Part shown: positions 1 to 5,454 of the stretch, piece by piece | How the letters are laid out: each line of letters starts with the position of its first letter | Position numbering within the stretch: position 1 is the first letter of the stretch | NCBI GenBank assembly: GCA_030615845.1 | Contig: JAUWYM010000071.1 | Span: 1-5,542 of the forward strand | Reading direction: 5' to 3' | From: Thermoplasmatota archaeon | GTDB lineage: Archaea; Thermoplasmatota; E2; DHVEG-1 | DNA length: 5,542 bases | Program-made: the position numbers and the translations under genes | The notes under the pieces: generated by a model | What the model was told of the DNA's origin: nothing | Database searches by the model: none | What the model saw: only the letters and a program-made list of their open reading frames with translations

Positions 1-1
1 A

Positions 2-145
2 TTTTACACTTATGGTTTGTTTGGCAAAAGTGGGAAAACAGTAGATAAGATCGTACAAGAACTTGGAATTGGTACAACGATTACTACTGCTCTTATAGAG
101 AATTTGAACTCGTTTATTAGAGATAATGTGCAATATATGAAATGA
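2..145 (+). CDS. C-terminal fragment of an ORF entering from the left edge, possibly a DDE transposase
   Basis: The frame is open from the left edge of the window and ends in TGA at 143-145, giving 47 visible residues. The last part contains T-x-L-I-E-N-L-N-S-F-I-R-D, which resembles the 'T-x-x-I-E-R-x-N-x-x-L-R' segment near the C-terminus of IS1-like and related DDE transposases. In those proteins a basic R/K-T tail follows; here the frame stops right after Y-M-K, so the tail appears lost. The stop overlaps the ATG of the next ORF in the arrangement ATGA. What is seen is an open frame with a short motif; transposase identity is inferred from that motif only. It could instead be part of an unrelated protein or a chance open frame. 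Confidence 0.4.
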   Translation, partial: FYTYGLFGKSGKTVDKIVQELGIGTTITTALIENLNSFIRDNVQYMK

Positions 146-975
146 TGGATGCTTATATTTTAATGAGGAGCATCAAAGGGGATAAGCAGGATGATAGTAA
201 GAAGAAATGTGATCTTGAGGAGATTGAGAAAAAAGCAGATATGAAGCAGAATGAGGGGGAGTTAAGGAGTTGTAGAAGAAGGATGCGGATAGAGCGGAGG
301 AAAGAAGATGAGGAATGGCAAAAGTATAGAGATGAACGGATAAAATTGATAAAGAAATGGAAAAGGATGCCTAGGAGGAAAAGGAAAGAGTTTAAGGAGG
401 AAAAAAGACGAAGTGATGAGGAATGGAAGGAGAGAAGTGTTGAAAGGCGAGAATTAAAGGTCAAAAGGGAAAAAGAGGATGAAGAGTGGAGAGGTAAACG
501 AAGGGAGATAAAAGAGCAGATGAATGTTATTGTCACTTCTTTAGCGGCAATTTTGGTGATCATTGATAATTGCACGAGAAAATGTATTGGCTTACCTGTT
601 TTTATGACGGGGCGGAGAGTCACTGCTGATGATGTAATAAAAGCGTTGGAAGAAAGACTGCCTTCTGAGTTGAGATATATTATTTCAGATAATGGAAGGC
701 AATTCATTGCAGAGGCTTTTCAGAGACTATGTAACAGCTGGGATATTGTTCATGTGAGGATTTCGCCGCATAGGCCTGCAACGAATGGGATTGCTGAGAG
801 GTTTGTAAGAAGATTAAAAGAGATGCTAATGGAGAAAGAATGGATAAGTGAAGAGGAATTGAAGATGGTTTTGATTGAGGTCATTAAGGAGTATAATGAT
901 GCTCCTCATCAGGGGCTGGAGGGTTTGTCTCCAAATGAACATGAGCGGAGGTTAAAGTGTGTATCATCAAATTGA
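142..975 (+). CDS. rve/integrase-core (IS481/IS3-like) transposase with a foreign-looking charged N-terminus, probably inactive
   Basis: Residues about 129-272 form a retroviral-integrase-type DDE core. They include S-L-A-A-I-L-V-I-I-D-N-C-T-R-K-C (133-148), I-S-D-N-G-x-Q-F (181-188) and H-R-P-A-T-N-G-I-A-E-R-F-V (210-222), then Y-N-D-x-P-H-Q-G-L (251-259) and the closing L-S-P-N-E (262-266). D183 and E219 have 35 residues between them, the classic D35E spacing. In relatives the first catalytic Asp lies some 15-17 residues before the Asp of 'IDN'; here that stretch reads E-Q-M-N (125-128), so the first Asp seems missing. Residues 1-126 are almost entirely K, R and E, with three D-E-E-W repeats and no visible helix-turn-helix, unlike the usual DNA-binding N-terminus. 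No Shine-Dalgarno precedes ATG 142; the start is uncertain and may lie further in. Most likely a decayed or chimeric insertion-sequence transposase. The core assignment is firm; expression and the N-terminal half are doubtful. Confidence 0.75.
   Translation: MMDAYILMRSIKGDKQDDSKKKCDLEEIEKKADMKQNEGELRSCRRRMRIERRKEDEEWQKYRDERIKLIKKWKRMPRRKRKEFKEEKRRSDEEWKERSVERRELKVKREKEDEEWRGKRREIKEQMNVIVTSLAAILVIIDNCTRKCIGLPVFMTGRRVTADDVIKALEERLPSELRYIISDNGRQFIAEAFQRLCNSWDIVHVRISPHRPATNGIAERFVRRLKEMLMEKEWISEEELKMVLIEVIKEYNDAPHQGLEGLSPNEHERRLKCVSSN
307..489 (+). repeat. Degenerate internal repeats encoding D-E-E-W in a purine-rich tract
   Basis: GATGAGGAATGG occurs exactly at 307-318 and 415-426, and a synonymous variant, GATGAAGAGTGG, lies at 478-489. 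All three are in the same frame and encode D-E-E-W at residues 56-59, 92-95 and 113-116, each followed by basic residues. The surrounding DNA is strongly purine-biased on the + strand (48 of 60 bases at 301-360, 50 of 60 at 421-480). This is why the - strand also shows a long stop-free frame here. The encoded segment would be a charged alpha-helix or coiled coil. Confidence 0.5.
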
Positions 976-1035
976 CCATTACAATAAATAATATATTATC
1001 TCCAAATTTTATATTTCACACACTAAATTAAACAC

Positions 1036-1049
1036 AAATTATTTATATA
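1036..1049 (+). promoter_or_regulatory. Archaeal BRE/TATA-box promoter for the first Asp-box gene
   Basis: AAATTATTTATATA carries a TTTATATA box at 1042-1049 preceded by an A-rich BRE-like stretch. The first 12 bases are identical to the element upstream of the second Asp-box gene (3206-3217). Archaeal transcription normally starts about 25 bases downstream, here near 1070-1075, which predicts a leader of roughly 175-180 bases. No better TATA box is visible between 1080 and 1250. The start site is inferred, not seen. Confidence 0.55.
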
Positions 1050-1095
1050 CATTGAGGAATATACTTATTGATAATGTAGGGAATTAACGTACAGA

Positions 1096-1153
1096 TAAAA
1101 CAAAAACATGTTGCTTCTTTCATCGCATTGGATAGCAACTTTAGTTTTGTTTA
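1096..1153. repeat. Imperfect inverted repeat in the long 5' leader
   Basis: The left arm at 1096-1115 and right arm at 1134-1153 are imperfect inverted copies of about 20 bases. Two blocks pair exactly: ACAAAA (1100-1105) with TTTTGT (1145-1150), and GTTGCT (1110-1115) with AGCAAC (1134-1139). An 18-base loop remains. It lies between the predicted transcription start and the coding start of the first Asp-box gene, so it could fold in the leader RNA or bind a dimeric regulator. Function is unknown. Confidence 0.35.
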
Positions 1154-1154
1154 A

Positions 1155-1235
1155 ATGGTTGATATCCCTGCACAGAAGCTGACCTTCCTTGTTGAAGTTA
1201 AACCAAGGTTAAAAAAACTAAAGATAGATAAGTAA
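1155..1235 (+). CDS. Possible 26-codon leader ORF
   Basis: An ATG at 1155 opens 26 codons ending in TAA at 1233-1235. The peptide starts M-V-D-I-P-A-Q-K-L-T-F-L-V-E-V and ends in a lysine-rich stretch (L-K-K-L-K-I-D-K). It lies inside the predicted leader, directly after the inverted repeat, and stops 4 bases before the G-run that serves as ribosome binding site of the next gene. It has no Shine-Dalgarno of its own. Coding status is doubtful: a frame of this length arises easily by chance. It is listed because its position would suit a leader peptide. Confidence 0.15.
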   Translation: MVDIPAQKLTFLVEVKPRLKKLKIDK

Positions 1236-1238
1236 AAA

Positions 1239-1244
1239 GGGGGG
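1239..1244 (+). promoter_or_regulatory. Ribosome binding site of the first Asp-box gene
   Basis: GGGGGG, preceded by a run of A, lies 6 bases before ATG 1251. It is an unusual, all-G version of the GGAGG core, weaker in pairing than the site of the paralog downstream. It supports ATG 1251 over the next in-frame ATG at codon 19, which lies inside the signal-peptide hydrophobic stretch. Confidence 0.6.
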
Positions 1245-1250
1245 AAAAAT

Positions 1251-2915
1251 ATGTCAAATGAGAAAAAAGGAAAATTAAGGAAGCTGATAATTTTCGCCAT
1301 TGCAATGGGGCTTTGTATAACTACAATACAAGTTAGTGCTATGTCAACAACATATTCATCAGAAGAATTCGTGAGAAAAATCTCGTGGAATAATGTACCG
1401 ATACCAGAAAAACTAGCAATGAAAGAAAATGGAATTACATTTACATCAAAACATATGTTTCTACCAACAGATGTTCCTGTTGTATCAACTGAGGATTCAG
1501 AAATACATCCAGCACTTACAACATATGGAAATGGTTTAATATTTGGAGGATATACACGTTCACTTTCTATGTTTGAAACAAACATTGATTTCATTTATTC
1601 GGGAGATGGTGGATCAACATGGGAACCTGCTAGCGGTCTAAATCCAGAGCTTGGTCTACTTGACTATATAGCAATGGATTATATGGGTACTGGCGATGCT
1701 GTAGTAGTGACATTCCAACCGGATCCAGTTGAATATGATGGAGCAGGACAATGGCGTATCATAATGACAGATCCGCTTGACACAGAAACATGGGATGGTG
1801 CAGCATGGGATTGGACTAGCCATGGCTATAGCGATCTTAAAAACCCTGATATCGCTGGTTATGATTTTAATGGAGAAGGGCCTTCATGGTACTACGGATG
1901 GATGATTGGCACAATAAGCAATTCTGGTTATGGATATGAAGATGCACCAACCTTCTTCTTTGCTAATGGTGAAAATGAAGGTAGTGGATGGCTTTGGTCA
2001 TGGGGAGATTCAGGGTCAACTAGTACGCATTCATCTGTTGATATAGATCGAAGCAATGGTATGATGTATTCTGCATGGGAATATTATAACGAGACTAGTG
2101 GTGTACGGGACATTTTATTAGCGAATGGTTATTTGGAAGATTATTTAGCTGCCGATTATCATGACTGGGGACCAGATCCAACTTGGCAATATCTTGGAGG
2201 ATCTGAATCAAACAAATATCCAGATGTTGCTGCTGCAAGTGGATATATCTATGTAGCATGTCAGGCAGACGTTACTATACCAGGAAAGGAGGATATAATA
2301 TGCTTTTATTCCCATGACGGTGGAAGCACATGGGGTGTAGGTAACGTTGCAATAGATTCTGTGCAAAATGAAATGTATCCCTCTGTCGTTGCTTATGGAG
2401 AAGGGGCGTCTATTACATACGTTGTTGATGGTGATTTGTATGTTACTCACACTGACGATGGTGGAGTGACATGGGACACACCAGAAAAGGTAAATGATGG
2501 AACAGGAACCGTTTCAATGGGGTATAGCGCAGTAGAAATAACTATATCTGGACACACTCTCTGGACAGATGAAAGAAATGGAAATGCCGATATCTACTAT
2601 GATAACGTTGGAATGCCTCCAACCCCAATTGTTACAATTCAAAGCGTTTCTGGTGGATTTGGTGTTTCAGCAGTAGTAGCCAATGTTGGTACTGCAGAAG
2701 CAACTGATGTACAATGGAGCATTGATCTAGATGGACCTGTCTTTATAGGTGCACACAAAGAAGGAACCATATCTTCTCTAGCTGCTGGAGATAGTGAGAA
2801 AGTTAAAATTGGTTTTGTCTTTGGATTAGGAAAAGCCACGATAACGGTTACTGCTGGCGGAGCAACAAAAACTGCAGAAGGAACCGTACTTGGACCATTT
2901 GTAATAGGGTTGTAG
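1251..2915 (+). CDS. Secreted Asp-box (BNR/sialidase-fold) beta-propeller protein with C-terminal beta-rich domain
   Basis: This 554-residue protein has a Sec signal peptide: basic K-K-G-K-L-R-K at 5-11, hydrophobic core 12-28 and likely cleavage after V-S-A at 30. Three Asp-boxes (S-x-D-x-G-x-T-W) lie at 117-124 (SGDGGSTW), 354-361 (SHDGGSTW) and about 401-408 (TDDGGVTW). The signature W-T-D-E-R-N-G-N-A-D-I-Y-Y follows at 438-450. Together these indicate a sialidase-superfamily beta-propeller. Residues about 460-554 form a separate beta-rich domain (S-G-G-F-G-V-S-A-V-V, N-V-G, D-V-Q-W-S-I-D-L-D-G) with a CARDB/Ig-like look and a hydrophobic end, G-P-F-V-I-G-L. No RIP catalytic motif is visible, so sialidase activity is not supported; binding or another hydrolase role is equally possible. 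The middle is rich in Trp, Tyr and Gly. The start is fixed by the G-run at 1239-1244. The protein is paralogous to the gene at 3279, which has its own promoter. Fold and export are well supported; function is unknown. Confidence 0.85.
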   Translation: MSNEKKGKLRKLIIFAIAMGLCITTIQVSAMSTTYSSEEFVRKISWNNVPIPEKLAMKENGITFTSKHMFLPTDVPVVSTEDSEIHPALTTYGNGLIFGGYTRSLSMFETNIDFIYSGDGGSTWEPASGLNPELGLLDYIAMDYMGTGDAVVVTFQPDPVEYDGAGQWRIIMTDPLDTETWDGAAWDWTSHGYSDLKNPDIAGYDFNGEGPSWYYGWMIGTISNSGYGYEDAPTFFFANGENEGSGWLWSWGDSGSTSTHSSVDIDRSNGMMYSAWEYYNETSGVRDILLANGYLEDYLAADYHDWGPDPTWQYLGGSESNKYPDVAAASGYIYVACQADVTIPGKEDIICFYSHDGGSTWGVGNVAIDSVQNEMYPSVVAYGEGASITYVVDGDLYVTHTDDGGVTWDTPEKVNDGTGTVSMGYSAVEITISGHTLWTDERNGNADIYYDNVGMPPTPIVTIQSVSGGFGVSAVVANVGTAEATDVQWSIDLDGPVFIGAHKEGTISSLAAGDSEKVKIGFVFGLGKATITVTAGGATKTAEGTVLGPFVIGL

Positions 2916-2946
2916 GATATAAGGCTACTAAATCCTAAAATAAAAA

Positions 2947-2963
2947 CCCCCTCTCTTTTTTTT
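2947..2963 (+). terminator. T-run terminator after the first Asp-box gene
   Basis: CCCCTCTC runs into eight consecutive T (2956-2963), about 40 bases after the stop codon. No convincing hairpin precedes it. A bare pyrimidine/T tract is the usual archaeal termination signal, and it separates this gene from its paralog, consistent with separate transcription units. Confidence 0.55.
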
Positions 2964-3205
2964 CAATATTGATAAATAGTTTGCCGTGGCATATGGCAGA
3001 ACATTCCACCGTTATGCTGTGTTAGCTGCTATATGGGGTTGCATGATTTCACTATCGAATAAAGTAGATTTGCTTGCACCTTTGATTGCTCTTGAAATAA
3101 ATTATACCTAAAATATAAATCAGTAAAAAGGCTATTAAAAATATTTATAATAATCTATAATAATTACTTATTTTAATATAAACCTAGCAATTTTCTTCGA
3201 ATGCT
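2964..3205. other. Intergenic stretch without a recognised gene
   Basis: No start-anchored gene is visible. Positions 2980-3111 are open on the + strand (43 codons, bounded by TAG 2977-2979 and TAA 3109-3111), but no ATG lies near the beginning and the translation (F-A-V-A-Y-G-R-T-F-H-R-Y) matches no family I recognise. It could be the remnant of an older gene. From about 3110 the sequence becomes very AT-rich, with further TATA-like runs (for example around 3137-3155). Confidence 0.4.
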
Positions 3206-3219
3206 AAATTATTTATACT
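3206..3219 (+). promoter_or_regulatory. Archaeal BRE/TATA-box promoter for the second Asp-box gene
   Basis: AAATTATTTATACT contains a TATA box at 3212-3219 and repeats, in its first 12 bases, the element at 1036-1047. Transcription would start near 3240-3245, giving a leader of only about 35-40 bases, far shorter than that of the paralog. The start site is inferred. Confidence 0.55.
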
Positions 3220-3260
3220 ACTTAATACATTACCATTAATAATATATAGTAAGAAAATTA

Positions 3261-3267
3261 AAGGAGG
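3261..3267 (+). promoter_or_regulatory. Ribosome binding site of the second Asp-box gene
   Basis: AAGGAGG is a full-strength Shine-Dalgarno core, 11 bases before ATG 3279. It fixes the start and is clearly stronger than the all-G site of the upstream paralog. Confidence 0.7.
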
Positions 3268-3278
3268 CAAAAAATAAT

Positions 3279-4925
3279 ATGAAAAGTTTGTCGTATTTTG
3301 TAGCAATGCTATTAGTGTTTAGTAGTGTTGTTGCAATGGGAATAGGAAAAGAAGCTGGTGAAGTAACTGTTGAGAAGACTTTTGATGAAGACCCCTTAGT
3401 ACTACGAACCATGGAAAAGATACCTTTTGAAGTGACAAAACTCGGGGAAAACATTGAGACTGCGGGCTTAAACGGTAACGTTCTGGTTTCTATAAATAGT
3501 GAAAATGATGATCAATGGCCTGCGATAACAAAGGATCAAAATAAAAATATCGTTGCAACATGGACAAACAAAGTTGGCATGTTGGAGTCAAACATTGGTT
3601 TGGGCTATTCTGAGGACCAAGGAGGCAGCTTTACTGCTATTTTAGTTTCCATTGGAGGAATGCCTCAGTTTTCGGATATTGCCTATGTGGATGGTTCAAA
3701 TCACGGCGGTGCCTGGGATGGTCTATGGGGAGTATACGGTGATATCCTGGAAAATCAATATGGTTTTTACAGGATGACTGATATAACCGATGATTCAACA
3801 TATGAATTCTATGCGTGGACTGCCGAAGCCGGAGATATTACAGCCGCAGTTATAGCTGATCATACATGGTACAAGGAAACTAACTATGATATTTACGGTC
3901 CAACGAATATGCACATCGGATATAGTGATTTATGTGCTCTTGAAAACTGTCCTATGCATTTTGTCACTGAGGTGTTGGACACTGGAGAGGTAGGTAGTGG
4001 TGTTCACTATCATGATTGTCAAAAAGACCTTGATACTGCTCCAGCCTTTGATCCAGACATGGAATGCATACATGATGCATCTCCTGAGCAAACCCTTGAG
4101 GATTTTGTGGTTTTGACATGGCAGTATGATGACCCAGAAGGCAGCAAGATTGTTTTCAAACGAATCGAGTTTGATACAGAGCCTGATATTGAATATACAC
4201 CTTATGAAATGTATATTGGACCTGGGACACATCCGAATATCGGAGCCTCTGGGGATAACGTGGTAGTTGTGTACATGGAACAGGATCCGGCTATGGGCGA
4301 CCAGAACATAAAATGCGCCTACAGCAATGACGAAGGGGATACATGGGAAATCACTGATGTTGCAGCGGAACCACTGGTAGATGAGACGTATCCTGCGGTT
4401 TATATGAAGGGTAGTAATGCTTATTGTGCCTATATTAAACAGGGAAATCTATACTTTGTTGGATCCGATGATAATGGAGCAAACTGGGGAACACCAGAGC
4501 AGGTCAATGAAGTTGGTGGTACTGTGGTTGCGGAAGAAAACACAGTGGACATACACCCAGCAGGCGTCGTCTGGACCGACAATAGAAACGGTAACAAAGA
4601 TATTTATTATGCAGCTGTAGTTACAGAACCTGAAATCAACATTGAAAGTATTTCTGGTGGTATCGGCGTATCAGCAGTCATCAAGAATACCGGTGCCGTT
4701 GATGCAACCAATGTACAATGGAGTATTAACCTAGATGGTGGATTGATCATAGTCGGTAAAGGTGCAGAGGGAATAATAAGCACGCTTCCCGCTGAAGATA
4801 GTACAACCGTGAAAATCCCATTCGTATTGGGATTCGGAGGCGTAACGATCACTGCTGCTGCAGATGGAGCAACCAAGACTGCAAGTGGCACAGTACTTCT
4901 CTTCTTCGTAACAGGAGTATCCTAA
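3279..4925 (+). CDS. Secreted Asp-box (BNR/sialidase-fold) beta-propeller protein, paralog of the upstream gene, with a Cys-bearing insertion
   Basis: This 548-residue protein starts with a signal peptide (K2, hydrophobic 4-18, likely cleavage after V-V-A at 19). Asp-boxes lie at 111-118 (SEDQGGSF, degenerate), 349-356 (SNDEGDTW) and 396-403 (SDDNGANW). The signature W-T-D-N-R-N-G-N-K-D-I-Y-Y is at 432-444. Residues about 453-548 repeat the C-terminal domain of the upstream protein, with roughly half of the positions identical by eye, including G-V-S-A-V, V-Q-W-S-I and G-A-T-K-T-A. It differs in carrying four cysteines, C219, C224, C247 and C263, in a central segment that lacks cysteine in the paralog; these could form disulfides or a metal site. 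C346, just before the second Asp-box, matches C351 of the paralog. No sialidase RIP motif is visible. Its own promoter, strong ribosome binding site and hairpin terminator suggest independent expression. Exported propeller: well supported; ligand or substrate: unknown. Confidence 0.85.
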   Translation: MKSLSYFVAMLLVFSSVVAMGIGKEAGEVTVEKTFDEDPLVLRTMEKIPFEVTKLGENIETAGLNGNVLVSINSENDDQWPAITKDQNKNIVATWTNKVGMLESNIGLGYSEDQGGSFTAILVSIGGMPQFSDIAYVDGSNHGGAWDGLWGVYGDILENQYGFYRMTDITDDSTYEFYAWTAEAGDITAAVIADHTWYKETNYDIYGPTNMHIGYSDLCALENCPMHFVTEVLDTGEVGSGVHYHDCQKDLDTAPAFDPDMECIHDASPEQTLEDFVVLTWQYDDPEGSKIVFKRIEFDTEPDIEYTPYEMYIGPGTHPNIGASGDNVVVVYMEQDPAMGDQNIKCAYSNDEGDTWEITDVAAEPLVDETYPAVYMKGSNAYCAYIKQGNLYFVGSDDNGANWGTPEQVNEVGGTVVAEENTVDIHPAGVVWTDNRNGNKDIYYAAVVTEPEINIESISGGIGVSAVIKNTGAVDATNVQWSINLDGGLIIVGKGAEGIISTLPAEDSTTVKIPFVLGFGGVTITAAADGATKTASGTVLLFFVTGVS

Positions 4926-4986
4926 GCTAAACTGTAGGTAAAAAACCCACAAAAGCTGCTTATCGATAAAAAACTCTTCCTCCTCT

Positions 4987-5033
4987 CTCTTCCATGATAA
5001 TTCGGTCATGGAAGAGCCTCTTTTTCTTTCTTT
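4987..5033 (+). terminator. Hairpin-plus-T-tract terminator after the second Asp-box gene
   Basis: CTCTTCCATGA (4987-4997) and TCATGGAAGAG (5006-5016) are perfect inverted repeats, an 11-bp stem with an 8-base loop, followed by CCTCTTTTTCTTTCTTT. This has the architecture of an intrinsic bacterial terminator, although archaeal terminators usually need only the T tract. It lies about 60 bases after the stop codon. On the - strand the hairpin is also followed, some 14 bases on, by a T6 run, so it might also stop transcription coming from the IS110 remnant. Confidence 0.75.
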
Positions 5034-5037
5034 CTCA

Positions 5038-5136
5038 TGACACATTTATCGTGTTGCAATCCTTTTTTTCAAAGGGTACAAAGGCCCACGAGAGAGAAGG
5101 GCAGCCGACATCCACCATCTTATACATGCATAAGCC
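5038..5136. other. Short non-coding spacer, probably 3' flank of the IS110 remnant
   Basis: No coding sequence is visible. A near-palindrome, CTTATACATGCATAAG, sits at 5119-5134, directly downstream (on the - strand) of the IS110 reading frame. In IS110-type elements the sequence next to the transposase gene includes the element end, but neither boundary can be fixed here. Confidence 0.3.
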
Positions 5137-5373
5137 TCAACAAATCTTAGGGTTGTATGGTTTATTTGTAGTCAACACTTTGTAAATGATATCAATCATA
5201 CTAGAAGCAACAGTGACATGTGCGATACTAGCATTATCCTTCTGTTTCTTTTTCATCCTGTAATACCGCCCTAATTTGGTATTTGTTCTTCCAGCAGCAT
5301 TTGCTGCTTGTATAAGAGCCCGTCTTAGATGTTTTCTACTGCTGGTTTTGGGTATATAGCCTTTAGATCTTGG
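5137..5373 (-). pseudogene. IS110-family transposase, C-terminal remnant (Transposase_20 domain)
   Basis: On the - strand 78 residues end in TGA (complement of 5137-5139) and are closed upstream by an in-frame stop (complement of 5374-5376). The translation contains S-R-K-H-L-R-R-A-L-I-Q-A-A-N-A-A-G-R-T-N (residues 12-31), a basic Y-Y-R-M-K-K-K-Q-K segment (37-45), then A-S-I-A-H-V-x-V-A and I-I-Y-K-V-L-x-x-N-K-P-Y-N-P (62-75). This follows the family pattern 'G-N-x-x-L-R-x-A-L-x-x-A-A ... L-x-x-x-Y-x-x-x-K ... A-x-x-A-x-A ... P-Y-x-P' of the IS110 C-terminal domain. The N-terminal RuvC-like DEDD domain is absent, no frame continues into 5377-5542, and no start codon begins the fragment, so it is a dead remnant. 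The family call rests on motif recognition, without a search. Confidence 0.7.
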
Positions 5374-5430
5374 TCATGAAGCATAACTTCCATGACTTTC
5401 GTGTTGTTTTCTATTTATTAGGTTCCCGCA

Positions 5431-5454
5431 ACCCCCATCTTTAGATGGATTCAA
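5431..5454 (+). mobile_element. Possible IS200/IS605-type right-end hairpin
   Basis: CCATCT-TT-AGATGG (5435-5448) is a perfect short hairpin, preceded by a C-run and followed by ATTCAA. C-rich arms around a CTTTAG core, followed closely by TTCAA, are typical of the right end of IS200/IS605-family elements, where the hairpin also forms the 3' part of the TnpB guide RNA. No tnpA or tnpB sequence is present, so at most a remnant or a non-autonomous derivative is here. It lies about 60 bases beyond the point where the IS110 remnant is cut off. Confidence 0.3.

Noticed and set aside
153..707. 184-residue open frame on the - strand
   Set aside because: It is the complement of the purine-rich tract and integrase core. 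The translation is a low-complexity Ser/Leu/Phe string, and the + strand frame carries recognisable integrase motifs.
1251..1340. Lipoprotein signal for the first Asp-box protein (C22 in G-L-C-I)
   Set aside because: The residues before C22 do not fit a lipobox (Leu directly before Cys), while V-S-A at 28-30 gives a normal signal-peptidase I site.
1151..1594. 147-residue open frame on the - strand
   Set aside because: It covers the promoter-proximal leader and the signal-peptide region of the first Asp-box gene, has no family motif, and is a shadow of the + strand gene.
1251..4925. Annotation of the two proteins as active sialidases
   Set aside because: Asp-boxes are structural and occur in many propellers. 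The F/Y-R-I-P motif is not visible and the arginine triad cannot be assigned from sequence alone.
4731..5045. 104-residue open frame on the - strand
   Set aside because: It runs through the terminator hairpin and into the end of the second Asp-box gene, whose domain similarity to its paralog shows that the + strand is coding.
4994..5185. 63-residue open frame on the + strand
   Set aside because: Its start lies in the stem of the terminator hairpin, its first codons read the T-rich tract, and its end overlaps the IS110 remnant on the other strand.
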